DNA of 64,000 bases from Rhyzopertha dominica. Taxonomy: Eukaryota; Arthropoda; Insecta; Coleoptera; Bostrichidae. The position numbers were made by a program, and so were the translations under genes. Location of the stretch: contig QCXZ01000064.1 in assembly GCA_025024175.1 (NCBI GenBank), positions 24,486,286 to 24,550,285 of the forward strand, in the 5' to 3' direction. The notes under the pieces are model-generated. The model was not told the origin of the DNA and did not search any database. It saw only the letters and a list, made by a program, of their open reading frames with translations. Below, piece after piece: positions 1 through 12,839 of the stretch; within the stretch, counting starts at the first letter, position 1, and every line of letters begins with the position of its first letter.

Positions 1-1300
1 TTAACAACTGAGAAGAATTTGCTTATTTGTTGTTATAGAAGCCACACTGTTAAAAGTGTGTGAAATATTGACGCACCTGCATTTAGGTTAAATTACTATT
101 GTTTCGGGCTATTCTGTGGCATCTTCACAAATAAATGGCTATTTCTTTGTGGATTAGCATGTTTTTTAACCTTTGGTTTTGGGAAAAGCACAACCCTTTT
201 GCATTTTCTTTGGAGAGCTATTGATAGCAACGGGAAGATCATTGTAACACATACGTTTGCTTTTTTACTGTCAGTTCCCTGTGTAAAATGGGAAAGCTCC
301 TGTATCTGGCAGATATTAGTTTTAATATATTTTTTGTTTTTCTAATTAAAACGCGTACTTTTTTCACATCACAAAATATAAAAAACCTTTATAAAAATCC
401 ACCAAAAAGTATGCCATAGCAAAAAATTACTATTGTCATTTTGGCATATGTTAACGTAAATATAATTTTATACGTCATCAATTGTAACATACTACGATTT
501 ACAAATACAAAGAAAGGGTAGTTCTAAAGTAATGGAAACTAATGCAACCGTATATATTCTTTAGGTCGAAATATTATGATTTAACTATTCTTATCTTGAT
601 CTCAATGTTAATACTAACCAATATACATAGTGTTAAAAGTCGTATTTTTTCCGTATCTCTCAAAATTTTTTAATAAAATTTAGTATTACGTATTTTTTGG
701 ATCAGGCAATTTAGATTCTTCGACAAAATTGCTGCTATTTGTAGATGACGCCATCTACGGTACTTCGTGTTGTTTTACAACATCATAATTCTTTTGTCTC
801 GCAATTTGAATTCCTTTATTATACGATCGTCTAATTTTGTGTAATAAATATTTGTTCCGAAGTGATAGCGCTGAATTCTCTGTCATAAAAGATCTCGTAT
901 CTGTGGCATCAGCATCGACAAGTGAATTCATGTGCCTCTAATACGCAAAAATTCATTGCTTATCTATCCAGAGACTAGGGAACCGGTCTTCAAATGCACT
1001 GAAGCACTATCTTGCATGAATATCATACTCACATTTTGTCTTAGAAACAGCAGGTCACCCAAATAAGAAAGACATTAATTTTTTTAATGTTCTTTCTGTC
1101 CTATAACATAAGTCAGCACCAAACCTTAATTTTGAACTCATGTTGACAGCGTCTTTGCGTAACCATGCGAGGATTTTTTTTGTCCCAATAATGTTTATTG
1201 TGAATATGGGTCCTCGTTTTGACGAACATGACGATAATGGGCGAATTGTAACCTAATGGCAAATAGATCTCTGGGAGATTTTGCCCAGGCGAAAATGGTA
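1..1300. other. AT-rich intergenic DNA
   Basis: No coding region, RNA gene or clear repeat is recognised. The sequence is AT-rich with short homopolymer runs and stops in all frames. Confidence 0.5.
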
Positions 1301-1640
1301 AGGACGAAACCTTTTCTGGTGAAGGGTGCTTAAGCTGATGACATGCTTATACTCGACCTTATATCGAAGCGCCTCCAACTTAATTCACTTTATATTGTTA
1401 ATTCAATTGTATATATTTCAGCTCCCACCGAGAATCGAACTCGGGGCCTGCAGATTTAGCCTCTGTTGCTCTGCCACGTAGCTATGGGGGCCGCCTTGGC
1501 TAAATCAGGAGGCCCCGAGTTCGATTCTCGGTACGAGCTGATAATTTTTCTTCTTAAAATTTGCCTCAACGAAATATATACAATTGAATCAATTCAGGAT
1601 TTTTTCGCCACACGCACCAAAACTTTCCCTTCTACTTCTG
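1300..1640. repeat. Head-to-head pair of tRNA-like SINE units
   Basis: Two copies of one tRNA-like unit lie in opposite orientation. Their heads (about 1421-1462 on the minus strand and 1498-1540 on the plus strand) match over about 40 bases around the shared T-arm core GAGTTCGATTCTCGG. The match resumes outside the heads: both arms then carry a GAAATATATACAATTGAAT-like stretch, reading outward at about 1400-1421 and 1575-1590. This arrangement suggests two SINE insertions or an inverted duplication. The exact outer ends are not visible. Confidence 0.55.
1421..1491 (-). tRNA. tRNA-like sequence (tRNA pseudogene or SINE head)
   Basis: On the minus strand a 71-nt stretch folds close to a cloverleaf. 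The acceptor stem GCCCCCA/TGGGAGC pairs at 6 of 7 positions. The D-arm is GCT...AGC. The anticodon arm CAGA/TCTG carries the loop GGCTAAA. The T-arm CCGAG/CTCGG is perfect with loop TTCGATT. The base before the anticodon is G rather than the near-universal U33, and the anticodon stem is short, so I do not regard it as a functional tRNA. The same unit occurs inverted just downstream, which favours a SINE head. Confidence 0.5.
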
Positions 1641-4600
1641 GAGTAATAGTTTTCGGGTGTCCCACAGTATAGCAGCTCTCGATTGGAACGAAAGGAACCA
1701 GTTAATCGCAATCGATTATAAAGATTCTGATAATAATAGTTTTGATCCAACTGCCTCAAGATATCGCTAATGAGCTCAAAGACATATTAAAATATTCTTG
1801 GGCGTATGGGCAAACTACATATCTCACCTCCATGTTCAAGAAAAAATTATGTATTAACATTTTAGAAATTCAAAGAAAACTCCAAAAAAGCATCCCAAAT
1901 TACTAACAATTACAAAGTTTGGAAAACCAATCAAAACGCGTTATTTGCTGTTGTATTGCATTTGAATCAAAGTTAATTAGAAACATTGTATATCTTTTAA
2001 ATATTGGGAACGCAATACATAACTAAAATGTAAACATCTCGAAAAAGGTCAAAGTACGCATTTTTTACAAATAAAAGGTGGAAAAATAGTCGCAATAACA
2101 AAAAAAATAGATACAGGACTAGGCGAGAAAGTTATGACTTTGTAGAGCTAGTAGAAGTATCGTAGATGCAAATAGCAGCGAAGTTGTCGAAATATTTCAA
2201 TTGACTATTTTCCACTAATCGCATAAATCCGCGTAATATTCTCATAAACTACTCAAATAACTTGTGTTTTGTGTTTTTGGTTGTTTGTCTTTGGCACGGG
2301 TAGCTTTTTGATAACTTATTCTCTTATATAATTAGTTACAAAACTACAGAATATCTTGTTACGAAAACAAATACTTCAGTGTGTCAGAAGGGTTGACAGA
2401 TTTGTATGGATGATCGTCTCTAACTAAACTATACTCCCAAAAATGTCGCCAATTACCAAGGCTGCGTCGCTACCATCCTCTACCTTCATAAAAGTACTGG
2501 TATACGTTTGATCAGAAAACTTCGCTAACATCTATTATTTAAAAATGTTTTGCAAGCCGTCTATACAGGGAGACGTTTAAATTATATCTCACTTGATCGA
2601 AACTTTTACGTCAGAGAGATCACGTGACCTAATAGGTGCCGCTGCCGAGCGTACTTTTGGGATAATAGTTACGAAAAGAAAGCAAAAAAGGTTTTTTCTC
2701 TTAAAGTGAACCACGTAGATTACACTTTTAGAACTTTTGGAAAATTGGAAAGCAGCGAATTCCTTGACCCAAAGAAACCCGAAATTCCAAATTTTAATAC
2801 ACTATTTCAAATTTCAACTTAGCACAAATTAACAGGACAAGTTTAGTAAAGTCGTAATATTTCCACCTAAGCAAAAGGACACAGATACATTAGTAACCAT
2901 TCTTATTGATGCACTTGTACAAGGTTGACTACATTTTTTTTATTAACATTTGCTGGAGTGCAAATACCAAACTGAAACACCCCATATATATAATAATATG
3001 TATTATAGTAAAATCTTCGTCTTCGTTGACTATATCAACTCTCTGTACTTCTTTGCCGAATTTTTTTTTACTTGAGAGGACGCATTTGCAATTGGTTCTC
3101 ACTAAAGCCAGATTAATAACTCTTATATTACTCTACACAGTCCAACATAAATAAATACTTATAGGTAATTGTTTTGGGTTAAGTATTGAAAAGCCATTCT
3201 TTTTTCACATTAAACATTTATGTATACAACGTATCAAATTCAATCCCCTTGGTGTACTAATTTTTGCATTTAGTGTTTCTCACGCACCTAACCATCCATG
3301 CATTCAAATAAGTATCATCACGGATCTACACGTAGCCGTCAATTACCCCATGCCGGAGTACCCCACACTTGCCAACTGCATAATTTAAGTATGGCATTGC
3401 GGGAAGATTCCTTCGGCGATTCGCCGTTCTGCAATTACAGAGAGCGAGACTGTGCAATAACAGTTAATGGAGAAGTTACTTCATCATGGGTAACTTTGTT
3501 TTATCGTAACTCATTACAACTAGGGAAAAGTTCATGAGAAACTCATTTAATCCAGGAGATCTCTCTAATAGATAGCAAACAGACCGCGTCTTGCGGTTGG
3601 ATCGTGAATATGAAAGAGTCTGTGCCATGCGACACATGTGAGTAATAGTCTAATGGCGATATACATTTACGAATGTTCCCGATAAGAACAACGCTTGAAG
3701 TAATACAACAATGAGGATATGAGGATAGCTCCAAATTTCCTAATCTATGAAGCGGGATTCCTAAAATATTCAAAACTGTTTTGACCGGTATATTACCACA
3801 GCTAGCATAGAATTAGCTTGATGATCTGCAAGAGTCGTGACAAACTGCTTTAATTGTATGTACAAGTATGACCTAAGTCAAAAAAAATCTGTTTCTTCAT
3901 ATAGTTTTCAGATTGTCTTCTATCCTGCCGGTTGTTTTATCATAAAAGCTTGAAAATATGAGACTACTAAAGTTTTGTGAATAGATTGTGTTCAAAATGA
4001 AGCAGAGAAGGAACAAAAAAAGAAATTCCATAAACGAACTAGATAGATTTCCAAATAAATGCAGGGACATCGTGAAAACATGTATATCACTTTTATGAAC
4101 CGATGCAAGAAGACGCAGTTAAGTATTGTTGCAAAAGCTTTGGTGGTTATACTGTGCAAACAGAAAACAAACTAAAAGTTCCAGAATGTTGAATATCAAT
4201 CCAAAGAACACTAGCAGTTTTACTAAATAACAATTTCCCAGGTATGAACTTAAAACATCAGACGAAGAGTTTCTTGACTTTAACGTAAATTTAGCTATTA
4301 TATCAAATTTTGCGCACTAGATAAATATTGTTTTAATATTTAGATAGGCATGATATTAGAAATATAGGAAGGATATTTGACTGATAAACTGCTTAACATA
4401 GAATGGAGGACGTGGAATAATAATAATAATAATAATAATAATATGACTAATTATCGAAAACTTCCTAAAACAGAGACACTTCATTCAGGACTCATTCGTT
4501 ATAATTAGCGGACCAAATATATATTATTATTTAAATATGCATTTTTCAAGTAGTTCGATTTTTTCTTGGATCATGACGGTATCTATTGTACAGTGAGACA

Positions 4601-6880
4601 TAAATTTGAAATTCTAAAAAAATATACTTACACGGGTCGAAAAAGATCATGAGGAGTTGTTGTCTAAAAATATCGACATTAATATGAGAATCTTTTTTAT
4701 AAATTTCTACAATTTAACATCAATCGTGGCATAACGACTGTTAGTGAGATATTTGTGATGGAATATTTTTTCAATAATTGGTACGTTTTTTGATACTTTT
4801 TTAATAGGATGTTCTGCTTTTTGTGGTCGAAATGCATGCTTCACCGGAAAATAAATATAAAAAGTATATGCAATGTTAAAAAGTTTTTCTGTGCAGCTTC
4901 TAACAATGCATATCTTTTTGAAAAGACATAGATATGTACTTCTATAATACAGTGGTTAATATAGTATATTCGCTCCGTGCGTTTACTTTGTGTCGACCTC
5001 TGGTGGTTAAAAATAAAAATAATGGCGTTCTGATCTTCATAAACACCAAAGAACTGTACCTGTATGTAAAAATATTATTTTTTTAAAATTCGGTGATAGT
5101 TTACTGAAAAATTTGTATTGCATATAGTATTCTTATATCTACGTAATTCATTTTATTGCAAATATTATGGCTATGTCAGAAAATATGCCATAATTTATTC
5201 TTTTTATTATAAGTATTTTATTATTATTGACTGCAAACATAAGTGAAAAATCTTATTCGACTGTAAATGAAGGCTAAACATATAATTCCGCCTCCAATAT
5301 ATTATAATATCCCGATCATTTTATTCAAATTGCATTTTTTCCTTAGTAACCAGTAAAAACAATTTAGCGCCATGAACACAGGTGTGATATATAGCCCTTA
5401 GACACGCGAAAATCGTGTTGCTACTCCAAATAAAACAATAAAAATGTTGAAAAAACGCAAATAAGGAACTGGAAAGCTATATATGACGAGTTCGCAATTT
5501 CTAAAAGTCAAAATATCTAGTAATAGTTTTTGTCTGATGTGATATATGATATATTATATGATATCGAAAATTATAGTAGTATCAGATTTCAAGAATTATA
5601 GCCTACTTTCTTAAAACCTATCGACAAAACAACACTGCAAATCCAAGAATCCATTATTGCAAGCTGTCGTGGACAATTAAATTAAATAACACTCCAAGTA
5701 TGTAAATGAAAATTAAGCACGCTTTAGTTACCTTACCGATTACTTAATCGATAACTCCAACCATGGACCAATATAAAGAAGGCTAATTCTCTTCAGCTAA
5801 AAGTACTACTGACCCAACCTCGAGTTTGGTTTTGTTCTGTTGGATCCACTTCGATCGCTTCCGCAACTAAACTAAATGTTCCCGAGACTAACATCTCCAG
5901 AAATGCTGGACAAGTTGCTACAATCTCTGGTAGCTGGATAATCGATGGCTAGTCACCTTGTGGACATCTACGGATTAAAAAATTGGCATTTGGATTTGAC
6001 AGCGACTTCGCGTAGCTCATCTGAAAGCATAGATTTGGGTGGGAACAGCTGTATTGGTATCCTATTTAAGAGGCTGTTTCTTAACATTTTTAATAGAAAA
6101 AAATATCCTATGTTTTCAAAGGCATCACCTCCCAAGTTTTTTCTTAGTTTTGTTTACTTAGATCATGTGTATTCAGAACTACCCGCATGGAAATGTACGT
6201 TTCCTTTTATTTAAGAAACTTGGATGTTTTGTGATCGATATTGTTCGTTTCGGACTTCAGGGCTATCTTTTCGATTTATCCGGTTCGAAGGAACAAAATA
6301 TGTTAGCAGTTATTGTCTTCTTGCGAGGTCATCTCGACTCTCATGAAGTCTTGTCCTGTTTCGATATGTGAAATAAAGTATGCATTGTTCTTTTCGTGTT
6401 TTAATTAAATTAATGTGACACATTATAATGCCACATCCTTTTTTAAATATTTTCAATTGACTTGTTTCTACCGTGACTATATGCCTTGATATAAAGAATC
6501 TAGAATAGTTATAGTAATAGGAATACTTACTTAAATTGTATATTTGCCTCATGTACAAGATTTTTTAAAAGAGTACCTAAATTGTTTAATATTTTAGTTA
6601 TCGATGAGCATATATCGTATATCGTATACTTTTCTCTTTACTCTGTGAGCTATTTTAAACAAAAGATTACATTTAACAACTAAAAGTTGCTCACACAAGT
6701 TAGAGATAAACGATGACAGCGAGAGGTATCCCATGTCTAATTAGTAATGTATTTTCCATTGACAGATACTAATAAAACAATATGAGCAGAGTTTCCACAT
6801 CACAAAAGTAATTTACAGTATCTGCCCTCCTGTATCGATCGACTGTAACATCAGCACGACGGTGTGCATGTATAATATAA
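1640..6880. other. AT-rich intergenic DNA
   Basis: There is no supported gene. Open frames here are short and of biased composition. A (TAA)n microsatellite lies near 4417-4443. Nothing else is recognised. Confidence 0.45.
4417..4443. repeat. (TAA)n microsatellite
   Basis: About eight uninterrupted AAT/TAA units in an AT-rich context. Confidence 0.85.
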
Positions 6881-6884
6881 CTGT

Positions 6885-7190
6885 AGCGGCAGAAATTAAT
6901 TCCCCAAGTTATGTAGGTTCGCTAGTTATAATTAGGCAGGATGATTGACGCCGTACTCGGAGTTAGCTACGCTGGCGCACCTTTATTTAATTAATCGTGA
7001 CTTATCCGGCCTTTAATTGTTCGACGTCGATCTCGCTGGATGCTCTACGGCTGTTATTGTTCGTCTACGCCTGCAATTTCCTACTAATTTCTTGCCAGAC
7101 GTTGCTTCAACCGGCAATTTAAAATCAAGCTGCTAATTGCTGACTACCAGAGAAGTTTCGCATGGCATTCAAATTAAGTTGGCNGTGAAT
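6885..7190. promoter_or_regulatory. GC-elevated island with homeodomain-type motifs (putative regulatory element)
   Basis: Base composition changes sharply from the flanks. The stretch is low in simple repeats and carries several AT core motifs (TTAATTAATCG, CTTTAATTG, GCTAATTG, AGTTATAATTAGG) among GC-richer spacers. This pattern is common in insect developmental enhancers, where homeodomain proteins bind TAATTA-like cores. The motifs and composition are seen in the sequence; the regulatory role is inferred. There is no coding signal. Confidence 0.3.
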
Positions 7191-8365
7191 GCTTAATCTT
7201 CCAGAATCTCTGCGATAAAGAAAATAAGCAAATGTTCTTCAGGTCTAGAATGGAAGTAATATTTTCAAGTCAGGAAACGGTCTTAAATAAGAAATTAAAA
7301 ACTTTATGTCTAGGCAGGTGTAAACATTGAGATTTTTAGAAGAAATGACTTACTTAATTTACTAATATGCCATACTGCTTGATTCTGTGATGCTAAAACA
7401 CACAAAAACCATTGACTTGCAGTAAATGTTAACATTAAGAAATTCTAGTTCTGAATAATTTACAGACAGCTTCATATACCTATGCGGCGCACAGTGGGCT
7501 GGGATTTAAAATATCTGGACACAAATATGAAGCGCCATTTGGGACAAAAATGACTTAAATAAGTAAAAAAATTTATGTGCCCTTATTCTATATTTTTGCC
7601 ATTTTGTTAAAACTTTTTTTATAAAAATGCTTTTTATATAACTTTTTTTTAATGTAAAAAATTCACTTCTCACTTCATTGAAGTTCTCGTTGTGATTTTT
7701 TAAGTATAATTGCTTAATATAGCAATGGCGTCTATAAAGGCGTCAACTATAAAAACGAAAAGCGACTCAGCTATAAAAGCGCTGCATGTCATTCAATAGC
7801 ATTATGTATACAGGGTGATCAGATACGGCTGGACAGCAACTATATCTCGAAAATTACCCGTGCTATAATCTTGTGGTAAAATTGTTTTGAACACATTTAA
7901 TATGACATGCCAGAAGATCGTTTCTTTGTCCAAAAAGTTGCAATATAATGTTGGTCTGAAATAAAATCATTGTAATCTAGGTTTATTTCTTAACAGATTT
8001 TGTTTGAATTGTTTTTTGTAGTTCCTGTGACAGCAACAACAGAAGAGATAAATATTTCAAATCTTTAAAGTAACATAANCTATATATGGATTAAACGAAC
8101 TCAATGAATAAAGTCTAGTTTCAAGGTGGCTTTTATGGTTTTCAATTTATTCGTATATAACGTATAATTTATTGAAAAAATCTATAGAGTTGCATTTATT
8201 ATTTTAAGATATGTGGGAAAACATAACATTTTTTAAAACAGTATCCCCTACTGACAAATATTCGCAATAAACAGTTGTTTTTATGAATTATTTGTATAAT
8301 AATGTATAACAATTGCGCTATCGGGTATGTAGGCCAATATTTCGAAAAAGTTGTTGGAAGCCGGA
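7190..8365. other. Intergenic DNA with an orphan TIR-like end
   Basis: AT-rich with no gene. At 7811, after TATA, a CAGGGTGATC terminus resembles the CAGGGTGT ends of TIR elements elsewhere in the window. I see no matching inverted end downstream, so this is probably a truncated element. Confidence 0.35.
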
Positions 8366-8368
8366 GTA

Positions 8369-8441
8369 TCCCGGTGGTGTAATTGCTTAGCACGCCAGAC
8401 ATTCGTTCTGGAGGTCTCCGGTTCGACACCAGACCAAGGCG
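8369..8441 (+). tRNA. tRNA-like sequence (SINE head or decayed tRNA)
   Basis: Internal promoter-like boxes are present: GGTGTAATTGCTTAGCACG (A-box-like) and GGTTCGACACC (perfect B-box form GGTTCGANNCC). The D-arm GTGT/GCAC and anticodon arm CCAGA/TCTGG (loop CATTCGT) pair. The T-arm pairs at 4 of 5 positions and the acceptor stem at only about 4 of 7. The anticodon would be TTC, but position 33 is A instead of U. Weak acceptor pairing argues for a SINE head rather than a working tRNA. Confidence 0.5.
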
Positions 8442-8566
8442 AGTAACAACGTTTTCGCATCGAAATTTTGGTCTACATGCCTTATAACACTATTATCCGC
8501 AATAAAACTTTGAAAAACGTTAAAAACCGCTTTAAAATGAGCTATTATTTGTAGAATTTATACATA

Positions 8567-9303
8567 CAGGGTGTTCACGCTAATAGTCTACAATAGCTAA
8601 CTTTAATCGTATCTTAGTGGTTTAAATGGGAAAGTTTCTTGGTTTTTTGTGAAGAATTTGATGGTGTTTACAAAAAAAAACAATTGAACATCATCTGTCA
8701 AAGATAGTTTGTTATTTTAAATAGAACGACGCCACTTTTTCTAGCGCATTCAATTAAGGGCGTCGAATTAAATAAAAAAGTATTAAGGAACCAACACCCT
8801 ATAGTCATTTGTTTTTGAGATATCTCAGGTAATATGATTTGTGTTCAGGAAACAGTACAATAGCTAAGTTTTTTATTTTAAATCGTAGAATGGTGTTGAA
8901 TTGTTTTTTTTAAACACCATCTTTCACTTCTACTTTTACTTTCACTTTTAAACCACTATGCTACGACTTCAAATTAAAAAGTTAGCTATTGTAGAATGTT
9001 TCGTGAATACTAATCATATTACCCGAGATATCTCAAAAACAAATGACTATAAGGTGTTGGTACCTTAATACTTTTTTATTTAATTCGACGCCCTTAATCG
9101 AATGCGCTATAAAAAGTGGGGTCGTTCTATTTAAAATAACAAACTTGTAGTCAATATCTTTGACAGATGATGTTCAATTGTTTTTTTGTAAACACCATCA
9201 AATTCTTCACAAAAAAATCAAGAAGCTTTCCCATTTAAACCACTATCCTACGATTTCAAATAAAAAAAGTTAGCTATTGTAGACTGTTAGAGTGAACACC
9301 CTG
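8567..9303. mobile_element. 737-bp palindromic TIR element (MITE, CAGGGTGTTCAC ends)
   Basis: The element is flanked by TA on both sides, as expected for Tc1/mariner-type insertion. Its ends are CAGGGTGTTCAC... and ...GTGAACACCCTG. The two halves are near-complete inverted repeats. The left arm from 8567 to about 8830 matches the right arm from about 9040 to 9303, including a TTTGTTTTTGAGATATCTC block and its complement. There is no coding capacity. The centre (about 8855-8998) is itself an inverted repeat built from sequence resembling the element's own ends: AATAGCTAA blocks next to ATGGTGTT and AACACCAT. Confidence 0.85.
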
Positions 9304-10429
9304 TATATAAAGCAGTTTACTATGTATATAAAAATAAGAATACGTTTATAGATAACAATCTCAGTCATAAATATAAAACTCGAAATAAGGACCTAAAGAT
9401 ACCTAACAAACGCAGGACTGTTTTTATCAAAAGTTTATATATAATACGTGTTGGCTTTAAATATTTCTGATTATATAAATCTTTTATTTAAATTCGTAAA
9501 ATGGGGAGTTGTAGTGAGAAATGGCAACAACGAACGTGTGGTGCTCAGGTGAGTGACGATCAGATGTCAGGTGGACAAGGTTTTGCAATAAGATATGTGG
9601 AGTTGCCAAATATAATTAAGTAACAAATAGTTATGAAAAATTAACAGAGTTAATATGGTAGAACTAAAATTGTTTCTAGTTCTCTACATAGGTACTACCC
9701 AATATGATTTTTAACATATCTTAAATAATTTTACAGGCGCAAAATAACAAAATTTCTTGGATAATTCTGTATTTTGAATTTTCTTATTGCTATGAGATGT
9801 TATCTTGTAAAATGTTATCTATAGGAACATCTGTAATGTTCTTTGGTAGATAATGCATAAGCAAAATCGTAATGCAATGCAGTCAGGAGCTGCGTGTATC
9901 TAAAGATCTATTAAAGTAATCCAATAGGTTTTAATTTTTTAAGGAAACGTCTTGTCTTTACAAAGTGATTTTGACTTTGATAAATTTTCCATATCAAGGT
10001 TGGGATCTACAAAAATGCGTTTTCTGGATGCTACGTTATATCATAAGATGATAGTAATACAGAATATCATAAAGTACTATGTTCAGATGCAAGGAAATGT
10101 GAGAATTGCTTGCGGATGCTCCGGGTAGAAACATTATAAATCCACCACAAACATCCAGATCCAGGGAGCGTTACTTGATAATGAAAAAAGGACTCAACAT
10201 TCAGAATTTATGATGCGATGCTACCATGGTCTACACATGTAACTATAAAATGGTAACAAGATGTTAACGTATCTTTAAATAATAAAAAACTGAAACATTT
10301 ACAAAAAACAACGGTTGTTTGATTTTCAAATAAAAATTCTCTGCTTATGCCTACAATTGGGCTCAGATGAAAATATTCATTTATCTTTGAATTCAGGAGT
10401 GGGTATTTGTACCAGTTTGCAGTGTAGAA
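9304..10429. other. AT-rich intergenic DNA
   Basis: No gene or recognised repeat is seen. Confidence 0.4.
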
Positions 10430-11779
10430 TAGGGCTGGGCGATACTATTAGACAGGTATCGAAGTATGCAAAGTACCTGAAGTATTTAATGTATCAAAAG
10501 TATCAAAGTATCAAAGTTGCTTCATTATACTCGTATATAGGTGCTATAAATCAGTGGTTAAATTATTGAAATAGGAATAGTTTGGAATATGCTGAGGCGC
10601 ATGTACTATATATTAAATGTTAAATTGGGTTATAAGTATAACTACTAACCATCTACATATTTAATTATCCTAATCTAAAGCTAATCCAAGCAAAATTATC
10701 TATTTTTTATTTATTTTATACTTGTGCTGTATTTTTATGCATTTAATGTGTCCAGTGTCCGCCTACTGTAGATGTAAGTGGTAAGAAATCATAGCATTTA
10801 AAAATAATAACTAGTAAAGGCGTAACAGCTTGCTTTATCAAACACAAAAGTGCTTTATAGTGAAAAACACAAATCAACTTTTTACACATGTCATATATTA
10901 TATTTAAGTATACATATAATAAAACATACTACATCCGTGAACATACTGCATTAAAATAAAGGTCAATCAATAGGAAATTAAACTCAGCAATAAACAGAAT
11001 CGTAATTATGTACATAACTATATACAGGGTGTAAAAAATATGGAGATAGTTTGAAAAAATCTAGTGTGTATTGAACAAAAACGCTTGGACGGATCAGTTT
11101 TTATTTTTTGATGCAGGTTTTATCCAATATTCAGTTGTTCGTAAGATATAATGTAAATAGCGATTCTGCTTTAGCAGCCACAATCTTTTTAGCAGGAATC
11201 GATAGAATTTGCTGTTCTAAATACGATGAAACCTCATACATGGGGTGTTCTATTTGAAAGGAGTACAGCAACGTTTGGTTACGCCTAGAAAAAGTTGGGA
11301 TTCTGTGTGTTCCACAATCTTTATTTATCTTTCAAAATTCTTTATAATAGGAAAGTTAATAGAGCATTTATTACTCTTCATAATTTTTGAATGGTAGATA
11401 GCAGGTTCTATATATGGGTTATCGTAGTATTGAGAAAGTTCTATTCTATCAATTTCTATTGAAAAAAATTGATTACGCCAAATCTCGCAAACAATTCAAT
11501 AAGTGAGTTCTTCTCATGTTAAGTAAATTCCTAATACATAATAATGACTGCAAATGTAAGAGTATAATTTTTTTCAAGTAACTTTTCTGACATTTCAATC
11601 TTTTACTTTTCTACTTGGGGACAATAAACTTTTGGACAAATCTTGCTTTCGATATTTTTAAACACTCTAGATACTTTGATACTTTTGAATACTTCGATAC
11701 CACGACAATGTGGTATCGATACTCCATACCGCCGAAGGTATCGATATTTTGAGTAAGTATCGATACTTTGCCCAGCCCA
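10430..11779. mobile_element. Non-autonomous hAT-like TIR element
   Basis: The ends are TAGGGCTGGGCGATACT on the left and, read inward from the right, TGGGCTGGGCAAAGTATCGATACT. Inside each end are clusters of GTATCGATAC / AAGTATCAAAGTATC motifs (about 10440-10515 and 11665-11765), which could be subterminal transposase-binding repeats. TAGGGCTGGGC-type ends are typical of hAT elements. The candidate 8-bp flanks (GTGTAGAA and ATGGGAAG) match at only 4 of 8 positions, so no clear target duplication is seen. The interior is AT-rich without coding capacity. It contains an orphan CAGGGTGT end at 11025, perhaps part of a nested element. Confidence 0.65.
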
Positions 11780-12600
11780 ATGGGAAGAATATTTAAATAT
11801 ATTAGATCTTACATGAGGAAAGCACTCCGATAATCAAAAAAAATAAGAAAAAGGGGTGGATTTATTCTGCCTCTTAAATATAATATAAGGGAGAAATGTT
11901 TAATAATGCTTTCTTCTCAAATCGAGGCAGCAATACTCCCATATTTTTCAAAAATAGGACACAAGCATATACAGCTCACATCAGTTTAAAGCAGTTTACA
12001 CCCTGGGTGCCTCGGCTGATTATGGATGCCAGACGGCAAGGAGGGAGTAAAGGCAATTTACTGCGAGGTCCAGAGATAGGCGCAATGAATCAGGAATGAA
12101 CGGTAAGGAGCGGAACCGGAAGACGGGCAGCACCAGTGGACACAATTTCCGGTGCCCAGGCCTACATATACAGGACCCTGTCAGGGCAATCTAGGATGAC
12201 CAATGGCCGGCCGAGATCCGGCCGTACCGCACTAATGTGCTTCTCTGGACCTCTTTCAGCAGGCGAGTCGTGTATTCGAACGCCAGTTACATAATAAATT
12301 TTGGCATTATGTGTGTGTAGCAGTGCGGGCTCTTGGAGAGGGTTGAGGCGATTACTACCCTTGTGATGTATGCAGATTTCTAACAAATCTGAATATGTAC
12401 ATAATTTAGTCTGGCTTTTGGCATCGAAATCCTTTCTTTTTATTAACATATTTTCTTTGGCGTTTATGTTGATTTCTATAAGCAGGTAGTTACTAATTAC
12501 TACTACCGCAGAAACTCTCGCGAGGTGTCTTACCATTCAGTAGTACATAGGAAAAATCCAATAAAACACTATCTGTAATAACACGTTCGTTTATTCTAAA
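11780..12600. promoter_or_regulatory. GC-elevated unique island (function unknown)
   Basis: Between about 11990 and 12300 the sequence becomes markedly GC-richer and non-repetitive, including a CCGGCCG-rich core near 12205. A 124-codon open frame runs over it on the minus strand (12536-12162), but it resembles no family I know and has low-complexity, AT-driven codons in its first half. The island could be a conserved regulatory element or an untranslated exon. Neither is shown. Confidence 0.25.
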
Positions 12601-12839
12601 CATCTGTACACTAATGCCACAAAGTATTCTCTTTACATAATCATTACCGAAATCCGTCAAATTACAAACAATCCTAAATCATACGGAGTGTATCCGACAG
12701 AATTCCTTATATCACTATTTTTATTCTATATCCTACATCCCTTCCTTTCGTTTAAATATTTCTAAATTAAGAAGTAATTACAATATGCCATTGATAACGT
12801 CGGAGAAAGGCACTGCTACTGACATTGGCAATTTATACG

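Noticed and set aside
12162..12536. 124-codon minus-strand open frame
   Set aside because: No recognisable family. It overlaps a GC-elevated island and AT-rich sequence with different composition in its two halves. Probably chance.
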